From Nesterenkonia sp. F (GTDB taxonomy: Bacteria; Actinomycetota; Actinomycetes; Actinomycetales; Micrococcaceae): a DNA stretch of 53,557 nucleotides. The position numbers and the translations under genes were made by a program. Of this stretch, positions 9,382 through 15,431 are shown one piece after another. Under the pieces are notes generated by a model that saw only the letters and a list, made by a program, of their open reading frames with translations, searched no databases and was not told the origin of the DNA. Numbering within the stretch: position 1 is the stretch's first letter; each line of letters opens with the position of its first letter. Location of the stretch: contig NZ_AFRW01000099.1 of assembly GCF_000220985.1 (NCBI RefSeq), positions 1 through 53,557 on the forward strand, given 5' to 3'.

Positions 9382-10698
9382 TCAGCGCGACGCCGGCTCC
9401 GGCACCTCCAGCCCCAGATGCCCGCGCAGCGTCGTCGCGCCGTACGCGGTGCGGAACCGGCCGCTGCGCTGCAGCTCCGGGACCACCTGGTCCACGAAGT
9501 CCTCCAGACTCGCCGGCAGCGCCGGCGGCATGAGGTTGAATCCGTCGGCGCCGCCGCGGTCGAGCCAGCGCTCGATCTCGTCGGCGACGGACTCCGGGGT
9601 GCCGACCATCGTGCAGTGGCCTCCCCCGGCGGCGAGCCGGCCCAGCAGCTGCCGCACCGTCGGACGCTCCGACTCGATGATCCGCAGGATCGTCGCATAG
9701 CGGCCCTGCGGCCCGGTGAACGCCTCCAGCGGCGGCAGCTCCGGCACCGGGGCGTCGAGCTCCCAGTCGGAGGTGTCCTGCTGGGTGAAGACCGCCAGCT
9801 GGCGCAGCGAGTCCTCCACCGGCAGCAGCTCGTCGAGGGCGGCCTGCTTCTCCCGGGCCTCGGCCATGGTCGAGCCGACATAGGTCACCAGTCCGGGCAT
9901 GACCGCCACAGAGTCCGGGTCCCGACCGGCCGCGGCGATCCGGGCGCGCACATCGCTGCGGTACGCCTGCCCGGCGGCGAGGTCGTAGGCCACCGCGTAG
10001 ATCGCCTCCGCCCGCCGCGCGGCCAGATCCCGGCCCTGCTCGGAGGAGCCGGCCTGGAAGAGCACCGGGCGGCCCTGCGGCGGGCGCGGGACGTTCAGCG
10101 GCCCGCGGACGGCGAAGTGCTCGCCGGCGTGCTCCAGCGAGGCCAGCCGGGAGCCGTCGACGTAGCGTCCGTCGCGCTCGACCACCAGCGAGTCCTCCGG
10201 CCAGGAATCGAGCAGCCGGGTGACGACGTCGACGAACTCCTCGGCCCGGCCGTACCGGACGGCATGGGGCGGCATGGCCTCCATCCCGTGGTTCTGCGCC
10301 TCGGCGTCGAACATGGAGGTCACCACGTTCCAGCCGAGCCGCCCGCCGGAGATGCGGTCCAGACTGGCCAGCAGCCGGGCGGCGTGGAAGGGAGCGTAGA
10401 ACGTCGCCGACACTGTGGAGACCAGCCCGATGCGCTCCGTGGCCCGGCTCAGCGCGGTCAGCAGGGTCAGCGGCTCGAAGTGCCACATCGGCCCGTCCTC
10501 GACGCCGGTGATGCTGATCGACTGCCCGTCGGCCAGGAAGACCGCGTCCAGCAGCCCGCGCTCGGCGATGCGGGCGATCTCCTCGTACCAGCCCAGGTCG
10601 GCCAGCTGGTCGGCGGACGAGTCCGGCGCCCGCCAGGCGGCCTTGTGGTGGCCGGCGCCGTGGAGGAAGAGGTTGAAGTGTGCCGGCTTCGGGCTCAT
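9382..10698 (-). CDS. LLM-class flavin-dependent monooxygenase (NtaA/SnaA/DszA type), TPP-regulated
   Basis: A 438-residue bacterial luciferase-like monooxygenase that uses FMNH2 and O2. The N-terminal HFNLFLHGAGHHKAAWR, the FEPLTLLTALSRATERIGL segment, GWNVVTS and the phosphate-binding FQAGSSEQGRDLAARRAEA are hallmarks of the NtaA/SnaA/DszA/DmoA subfamily, whose members oxidise nitrilotriacetate, sulfones and sulfides. The substrate cannot be read. The ATG overlaps the stop of the SDR gene (ATGA at 10695-10698), so the two are translationally coupled, and the transcript begins with a TPP riboswitch. This suggests a role in thiamine or thiamine-fragment metabolism rather than sulfur, unlike the two other LLM genes in this window, which are under SAM riboswitches. 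Confidence 0.88.
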   Translation of the reverse strand: MSPKPAHFNLFLHGAGHHKAAWRAPDSSADQLADLGWYEEIARIAERGLLDAVFLADGQSISITGVEDGPMWHFEPLTLLTALSRATERIGLVSTVSATFYAPFHAARLLASLDRISGGRLGWNVVTSMFDAEAQNHGMEAMPPHAVRYGRAEEFVDVVTRLLDSWPEDSLVVERDGRYVDGSRLASLEHAGEHFAVRGPLNVPRPPQGRPVLFQAGSSEQGRDLAARRAEAIYAVAYDLAAGQAYRSDVRARIAAAGRDPDSVAVMPGLVTYVGSTMAEAREKQAALDELLPVEDSLRQLAVFTQQDTSDWELDAPVPELPPLEAFTGPQGRYATILRIIESERPTVRQLLGRLAAGGGHCTMVGTPESVADEIERWLDRGGADGFNLMPPALPASLEDFVDQVVPELQRSGRFRTAYGATTLRGHLGLEVPEPASR

Positions 10699-11561
10699 CC
10701 CTTCACCAGCCCGCCGTCGACGATCAGGTTCTGCGCCGTCACCCCGCGCGCCCAGGGCGAGGCGAAGAAGACCGCGGCGTCGGCCAGCTCCTCCGGGGTG
10801 GTGACCCGCCGCAGCGGCGTGGACGCGGCGATGGCGTCGAAGACCTCGGTCGGCGTGGCCGCGGAGGCGTCGGTGCTGCGCAGCAGCCCGCCGGAGATCA
10901 TGTTGACGGTGATCCCCTCCGGCCCCAGGTCCTCGGCGAAGGTCCTGGTCAGCGAGAGCAGCGCCGCTTTGGCGGCGGTGTAGTCGTGGTACGGCACCAC
11001 CGGGTGCTGGAAGAGGTTGGTGCCCACGGAGATGATCCGGCCGACGCCGGCCTCGCGCATCCCGGGCAGCGCGGCCTGGATGACCTGCAGCGGAGCCTGC
11101 ACCGATCCGGAGAACTGCGTCGAGAGCTCGGCGGCGGTGATCTCGCCGGCCGTCGAGCGGGCGTCGCCGGTGAAGGCGAAGTCCACCAACGCGTTGTTGA
11201 CCACTGTGGTGATCGGGCGGCCGAAGTGCTCGCGCGCGGCATCGACCAGCGTCCGGACCTGGGCGGCGTCGCGGACGTCGGCGGCGACGGCGAGCGCCCG
11301 GCCCGGGTGCTCGGCGGCCAGCGCCTCGGCGGCCTCGCGCGAGCTGCGGTAGTTGATCACCACGCTCGCCCCCTCGCGGAGGAAGGCCCGGGTGATCGCC
11401 GCGCCGAGGCCGCGGGCGCCGCCGGTGACCAGCACGAGCTGCTCGGACAGCGGCGCGGCGGGGCGGAGCGCGTCGGCGGCGGTGTCGGCAACAGTGTCGG
11501 CAACAGTGTCGGCAACAGTGTCGGCGACGGAGTTCTCGGCGTTCTGGGAGTCGGTGCTCAT
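10695..11561 (-). CDS. Short-chain dehydrogenase/reductase, TPP-regulated
   Basis: A 288-residue classical SDR. The NAD(P)-binding TGGARGLGAAI starts at about residue 46; later come VVNNALV in place of the usual NNAG, an active-site Ser-region (IISVGTN) and the catalytic YTAAKAALLSL. The C-terminal LIVDGG is typical. The first about 30 residues are a low-complexity stretch of VADT repeats encoded by a 12-bp tandem repeat and are probably disordered. It is the first gene after a TPP riboswitch and is coupled to an LLM monooxygenase. A TPP-regulated oxidoreductase called oarX has been described from comparative genomics of thiamine regulons; I cannot say whether this is its orthologue. Substrate unknown. 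Confidence 0.87.
   Translation of the reverse strand: MSTDSQNAENSVADTVADTVADTVADTAADALRPAAPLSEQLVLVTGGARGLGAAITRAFLREGASVVINYRSSREAAEALAAEHPGRALAVAADVRDAAQVRTLVDAAREHFGRPITTVVNNALVDFAFTGDARSTAGEITAAELSTQFSGSVQAPLQVIQAALPGMREAGVGRIISVGTNLFQHPVVPYHDYTAAKAALLSLTRTFAEDLGPEGITVNMISGGLLRSTDASAATPTEVFDAIAASTPLRRVTTPEELADAAVFFASPWARGVTAQNLIVDGGLVKG
11480..11527 (-). repeat. 12-bp tandem repeat in the SDR N-terminus
   Basis: GTGTCGGCAACA (plus-strand reading) is repeated three times, with partial copies at the ends, coding for VADT units near the start of the SDR. It is in frame, so copy-number change would not break the gene. Confidence 0.8.
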
Positions 11562-11665
11562 GCGTGCCTCTCGTCTCGAGGCGAAGGAGCATGCGCCGGG
11601 CGGATGCGCGCGTCTCGACGGTCTCGGTCGACCGCTGCGCTCCGGCCGCGACCGCGAGCCGCACC

Positions 11666-11750
11666 GTGACGGACATTCCCTTCGCCAGTGCGAACTGGAT
11701 CAGGTTCGACGGGTGTCATCTCAGCCGCGGATCGCGGCACCCCGTGTCAC
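11666..11750 (-). promoter_or_regulatory. TPP riboswitch upstream of the SDR-LLM operon
   Basis: Read on the minus strand, the region contains the conserved THI-box elements in order: ACACGGGGTGCC, GCTGAGATGACACCC, GAACCTGATCCAG, then CACTGGCGAAGGGAA. GTGAC (11746-11750) and GTCAC (11666-11670) can close the P1 stem. The SDR start is about 105 nt downstream, with GAGAGG in front of it. TPP binding would be expected to shut the operon off. Confidence 0.93.
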
Positions 11751-11801
11751 GTCCCTATGCAACCACACTCACCCACGACGGGGCGGGATGTTGCGCAGAT
11801 C

Positions 11802-12620
11802 TCAGCTCCGCGGGATCTCCCGGGCGTTGGCGAGCACCGGCAGCCGCTCGCGCGCCGAGGCGACGGCGTCGACGTCGAGGTCGGCCACCAGCAGCTCCGG
11901 GGCCTCGCCGGCCTCAGCGAGCACCTCGCCGGTCGGACCGATGATCATCGAGTGTCCGACGCCGGTCGGTGCGCCGTCGACGGGCTCGACGCCGGCGGCC
12001 GAGGGCAGCCCCTGGCCGCAGGCGATGACGTACTGTGTCGAATCCAGCGCGCGGGCGCGGGCCAGCAGCCGCCACTGGTCGACCTTGCCCGGTCCGGCGC
12101 CCCAGGAGGCCGGCAGGATCGTCGCGATCGCGCCGGCGCGGGCGTGGGCGGTGAACAGGTCGGGGAAGCGGACGTCGTAGCAGGTCGCCAGCCCGAAGGT
12201 CGCGGCGTCGACGTCGACGCGCACCGGAGTCTCCCCCGGAGCGACGGTGGTCGACTCGCGGAAGCCGAAGGCGTCGTAGAGGTGAATCTTGTCATAGGAG
12301 GCCTCGACTCCGGGGCCGACGGCCAGCAGCGTGTTGGCCACCCGCTCGCGGCCCTCGTCGCTCGGCGGCGCGGGGGTGAACATGCCGACCACCACGACGA
12401 CGTCGTGCGCCGACGCGATCTCCCGGGCCGCGGTCGCCCAGGGTCCGTCGATCGGCTCCGCGATCGAGGTCAGAGGATGCCCGAAGGCGCGCTGCGTGGC
12501 CTCGGGGAAGACGACGACGTCGGCGCCGGCCTCGGCGGCCTGCTGCGTCCAGTCGCGGACGAGCTCGAGGTTCTGCTGCGGGTCCTCGCCGGTGACGAGC
12601 TGAGCTGCTGCGATGCGCAT
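11802..12620 (-). CDS. Carbon-nitrogen (nitrilase-superfamily) hydrolase
   Basis: A 272-residue nitrilase-fold amidase. The catalytic triad is visible: Glu40 in VVVFPEAT, Lys111 in YDKIHLYD, Cys147 in LATCYDVRFPD. The YDKIHLYD-FGFRES and CYDVRFPDLF pattern resembles omega-amidase and deaminated-glutathione amidase (Nit1/Nit2) proteins, so a repair or dicarboxylate-monoamide role is likely. The ATG at 12618-12620 lies six bases after a TACGCT -10 box on the minus strand, so the message is probably leaderless; the open frame runs 23 residues upstream through a tandem repeat and is not used. It stands alone between the TPP riboswitch and the peptidase gene. Confidence 0.87.
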   Translation of the reverse strand: MRIAAAQLVTGEDPQQNLELVRDWTQQAAEAGADVVVFPEATQRAFGHPLTSIAEPIDGPWATAAREIASAHDVVVVVGMFTPAPPSDEGRERVANTLLAVGPGVEASYDKIHLYDAFGFRESTTVAPGETPVRVDVDAATFGLATCYDVRFPDLFTAHARAGAIATILPASWGAGPGKVDQWRLLARARALDSTQYVIACGQGLPSAAGVEPVDGAPTGVGHSMIIGPTGEVLAEAGEAPELLVADLDVDAVASARERLPVLANAREIPRS

Positions 12621-12626
12621 GGAGCC

Positions 12627-12632
12627 AGCGTA
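12627..12632 (-). promoter_or_regulatory. -10 box for leaderless nitrilase-family gene
   Basis: TACGCT on the minus strand, six bases before the ATG at 12620. It supports that start codon. A 14-bp tandem repeat lies where upstream promoter elements would be. Confidence 0.45.
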
Positions 12633-12640
12633 CCGCGGGC

Positions 12641-12696
12641 CGTCCAACCCGGATCGTCCAACCCGGATCGTCCAATCCGGATCGTCCAATCCGGAT
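12641..12696. repeat. 14-bp tandem repeat, four copies, in a promoter region
   Basis: CGTCCAACCCGGAT at 12641-12654 and 12655-12668, then CGTCCAATCCGGAT at 12669-12682 and 12683-12696. It fills the gap between the peptidase stop and the nitrilase-family promoter. On the minus strand each unit contains TTGGAC, which resembles a -35 hexamer, though its distances to the -10 (9 or 23 nt) are not ideal. Confidence 0.9.
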
Positions 12697-12704
12697 CGTC
12701 CGCG

Positions 12705-13442
12705 TCACCGCTGCAGCCGGGGGTCCTCACCGGGGTCCGCGTACTTCGGCGGGCAGCCCCGTGTCACCGCCTCGGGGCGCAGCTCATAGTGCCAGGATTC
12801 GTTCGCGTAGATCTGGCAGAGCCCGTAGTCGGCGCCGTGGCGGCGCATCCAGTCGATGGCGTCGTAGGGGCCGACATCGACGGCGTCGCCGCTGACATGC
12901 TGCGAGGTCTCCGCCGTGGCGGCCCAGCGGGACGCCGCTTCATGGGACCCGTGCTCGTCGACGGCGTCCTCGAAGAGGTCCTCCTGGTACCTCTCCGAAC
13001 GCCACCCGCTGGTGATGCCGATGCTGACCCCCTCGGCGACCGCGTCCTCCGCGGCCGAGCGGAGTGCCTCGAGGAGGTCATCGTCGAGTCGGGTCACAGC
13101 CGGGTGGTCCTGGTCGGCAGCGGGGAGATGGACGTCCTGATCGACCACGCCGTCCTCGACGCCTGGCTCTCCCGTGAGCTCCTCCATGAAGGATCCCCAG
13201 GATGAGCCGGCATCCGTCCTCTCCGCCGCAGCGGAGGAGTCCGAGTCCCCGGACGATGAACCTCCGGCAGACGGGACCGACCCCTGCACGACGCAGACCG
13301 CCAGCACCGCGGCCACGGCCAGGAGGACCACGGCGACGGCGGCGGAGCGACGGTGGCCGCCCCGAGGGGGCGCTCCCGTCGGGGCGGCATCCGACGGGTC
13401 GCGTGATGAACTGGCTGATGTCGCATGTCTTGTGGTGTTCAT
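12705..13442 (-). CDS. VanY-like D-alanyl-D-alanine carboxypeptidase (M15 family)
   Basis: A 245-residue zinc peptidase that trims the terminal D-Ala of peptidoglycan stem peptides. A signal-anchor helix lies at about residues 33-54, followed by a Ser/Asp-rich linker and the peptidase domain. The metal-binding signature is SQHVSGDAVDVG (His182, Asp189), with ESWHYELR (Glu215, His218) completing the active site; SGWRSERYQEDLF is also typical of VanY. It is divergent from a response regulator/histidine kinase pair, an arrangement like vanRS-vanY, with a perfect 22-bp palindrome between them. It could be a cell-wall maintenance enzyme or contribute to glycopeptide tolerance; no vanHAX genes are in the window. 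Confidence 0.9.
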   Translation of the reverse strand: MNTTRHATSASSSRDPSDAAPTGAPPRGGHRRSAAVAVVLLAVAAVLAVCVVQGSVPSAGGSSSGDSDSSAAAERTDAGSSWGSFMEELTGEPGVEDGVVDQDVHLPAADQDHPAVTRLDDDLLEALRSAAEDAVAEGVSIGITSGWRSERYQEDLFEDAVDEHGSHEAASRWAATAETSQHVSGDAVDVGPYDAIDWMRRHGADYGLCQIYANESWHYELRPEAVTRGCPPKYADPGEDPRLQR

Positions 13443-13474
13443 GGCCCCAGCCCATCGGTCCCCGTGTTGTCACA

Positions 13475-13496
13475 GCGTATGCGGATCCGCATACGC
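13475..13496. promoter_or_regulatory. 22-bp perfect palindrome, candidate operator
   Basis: GCGTATGCGGA followed by its exact reverse complement, in the 87-bp gap between the divergent peptidase and response-regulator genes. It covers the -35 region expected for the regulator gene, whose -10 is at 13517-13522. This is the layout of an autoregulatory site for the response regulator, though OmpR-type regulators usually bind direct repeats. A related GATATGC lies just downstream. Confidence 0.6.
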
Positions 13497-13516
13497 CGAC
13501 GATATGCAGGCCTGCG

Positions 13517-13522
13517 TAGACT
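13517..13522 (+). promoter_or_regulatory. -10 box for leaderless response-regulator gene
   Basis: TAGACT, seven bases, then the ATG at 13530. It fixes the start at MRVLIVEDE and argues against the long upstream extension of the frame. Confidence 0.55.
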
Positions 13523-13529
13523 GCCGGTG

Positions 13530-14243
13530 ATGCGCGTACTGATCGTCGAGGACGAGCCCTACCTCGCCGAGGCCGTCCAGCAGGGACTGCGTCGCGAGGC
13601 CATGGCGGCCGACGTCGCCGGAGACGGAGACTCCGCACTGGAGCTGCTGGATCTCACCACCTACGAACTGGTGGTCCTCGACCGTGACATCCCCGGCCCG
13701 TCGGGCGACGAGGTCGCCCGTCGGATCGTGGACTCCGGGTCCGGGACGCCCATCCTCATGCTGACCGCCGCCGACCGATTGGACGACAAGACCTCCGGGT
13801 TCGAGCTCGGCGCCGATGACTATCTCACCAAGCCGTTCGAGCTGAAGGAGCTGGTACTGCGCCTGCGAGCCCTGGCCCGCCGACGCCGGGACCCCAGACC
13901 ACCCGTGCTCGAGGGCGCCGGGCTGCGGCTCGATCCGTTCCGTCGCGAGGTCTTCCGCGGAGGCCGCCATGTGGCCCTCACCCGCAAGCAGTTCGCGGTG
14001 CTGGAGGTGCTGCTGAGAGCCCAGGGCGGCGTCGTCGGCGCCGAGGAGCTGCTGGAGCGGGCCTGGGACGAGAACGCCGATCCCTTCACCAATGCGGTGC
14101 GGATCACCGTCTCCGCACTGCGGCGCCGGCTCGGGGAGCCCTGGGTGATCGCGACGGTGCCCGGAGTGGGGTACCGCATCGACATGTCCGCGGCGGAGGG
14201 CCCGGGCGACGACCCCGGCGCCGGCGGGCGGAGCGCCCCATGA
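13530..14243 (+). CDS. OmpR/PhoB-family response regulator
   Basis: A 237-residue DNA-binding regulator. The receiver domain (1-115) has the acidic pair in VEDE, the phospho-acceptor Asp51 in VVLDRDIPG, Thr in LMLTAAD and Lys101 in YLTKPF. The C-terminal winged helix (about 130-225) has LTRKQFAVLEVLL, TNAVRITVSALRRRLG and the wing GVGYRIDM. The start is set by the leaderless -10 box. Its stop overlaps the kinase ATG (ATGA at 14240-14243), so the pair is coupled. The divergent VanY-like peptidase and the palindrome between them suggest it controls cell-wall stem-peptide trimming. The signal is unknown. Confidence 0.93.
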   Translation: MRVLIVEDEPYLAEAVQQGLRREAMAADVAGDGDSALELLDLTTYELVVLDRDIPGPSGDEVARRIVDSGSGTPILMLTAADRLDDKTSGFELGADDYLTKPFELKELVLRLRALARRRRDPRPPVLEGAGLRLDPFRREVFRGGRHVALTRKQFAVLEVLLRAQGGVVGAEELLERAWDENADPFTNAVRITVSALRRRLGEPWVIATVPGVGYRIDMSAAEGPGDDPGAGGRSAP

Positions 14244-15379
14244 AAAGACCGCCGGGGATGAGCGTGCGGGTACGGCTGACGCTCAGCTACGCGGGATTCC
14301 TGGTGCTGGCCGGAGGACTGCTCCTGGCCGTCGTGTGGGTGTTCCTGCTGCGCTATGTACCGGATCGCACGATCCGCTCGCAGGGCGGGTTCGTCCCGGC
14401 TCGCTCCGATCTCGTCGAAGCCTTCGCCCCGGCCGCTCTCGCGGCGCTGACATTCCTGCTGGTCATCGGGCTGGCGGGCGGCTGGATCCTCGCCGGCCGG
14501 ATGCTGAGGCCGCTGGACCGCATCACCGAGGCCACCCGGGCGGCGGCCGACGGCTCGCTGGCCCATCGCATCGCCCTGGCGGGCCGCCAGGACGAGTTCC
14601 GCGAGCTCGCCGACGCCTTCGACACCATGATGGCGCGGATCGAGTCTCATGTCGCCGAGCAGAGGCGCTTCGCGGCCAACGCCTCCCACGAGCTGCGCAC
14701 TCCGCTGGCGACCACACGGATGCTGCTCGACGTCGCCCGGGATGATCCGGACCGCGGCGGCGGGGAGCTGATCGACAGGCTCCGGGCCGTCAACGACCGT
14801 GCCGTCGAGTTGACCGAGGCGCTGCTGCTGCTCAGCCGGGCCGAGCAGGGCACCTTCGACATGCGGCCGGTGGAGCTCTCGCTGATCGCCGAAGAGGTCG
14901 CCGAGGACCTGCTGCCGCTGGCCGAACGTCGCGGAGCGCATCTCGAGGTGGTCGCCGACGCCGCGCCGACGGCGGGCTCAGAGACTCTGCTGACGCAGCT
15001 GGCCGCCAATCTGGTGCAGAACGCCATCGTGCACAACCTGCCCTCCGAGGGTCGGGTCGTCCTCCGCACGGCGCCAGAGGACGACGGTGCGAGCCCGTCC
15101 ACGGTGCTGACAGTGGAGAACACCGGGGAGCTCCTGTCCCCGGCGCACGTCGCCGTGCTCGCCGAACCGTTCCAGCGCGGTGCCGGACGATCCCGCAGCA
15201 CCTCGCCCGCCGGCGACGGCTCCTCCCTCGCATCGAGTTGGGACCACACCGGCGCGGGACTCGGCCTGGCCATCGCCCGGCGCATCGTCGAGGCCCACGG
15301 AGGGACCCTCGAGCTGAGCGCGAGGCCGACGGGCGGGCTGCTCGCCGTCGCGCGTCTTCCACCCGCCTCCCACCCCTGA
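14240..15379 (+). CDS. Sensor histidine kinase
   Basis: A 379-residue membrane kinase. Two helices (about 15-38 and 62-86) flank a very short, roughly 25-residue extracellular loop, so it probably senses within or at the membrane rather than a soluble ligand. A HAMP domain follows (about 87-140), then the HisKA box FAANASHELRTPL (His150), an N-box (LVQNAIVHN) and a G-box (GAGLGLAIARRIVEAHGG). A Ser/Gly-rich insert lies before the G-box. It is coupled to the response regulator upstream. It resembles VanS/CutS-type kinases in size. Convergent with the thiamine-transporter operon. Confidence 0.93.
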   Translation: MKRPPGMSVRVRLTLSYAGFLVLAGGLLLAVVWVFLLRYVPDRTIRSQGGFVPARSDLVEAFAPAALAALTFLLVIGLAGGWILAGRMLRPLDRITEATRAAADGSLAHRIALAGRQDEFRELADAFDTMMARIESHVAEQRRFAANASHELRTPLATTRMLLDVARDDPDRGGGELIDRLRAVNDRAVELTEALLLLSRAEQGTFDMRPVELSLIAEEVAEDLLPLAERRGAHLEVVADAAPTAGSETLLTQLAANLVQNAIVHNLPSEGRVVLRTAPEDDGASPSTVLTVENTGELLSPAHVAVLAEPFQRGAGRSRSTSPAGDGSSLASSWDHTGAGLGLAIARRIVEAHGGTLELSARPTGGLLAVARLPPASHP

Positions 15380-15431
15380 GCCCGCTCGAAGGCACGGTGT
15401 CTCCGTCGTCGGCGCGGGCCCGCGGACCGCC

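Noticed and set aside
15413-15424. 12-bp palindrome CGCGGGCCCGCG between the kinase and ykoDC
   Set aside because: It has no loop and is what GC-rich sequence gives by chance; I do not call it a terminator.
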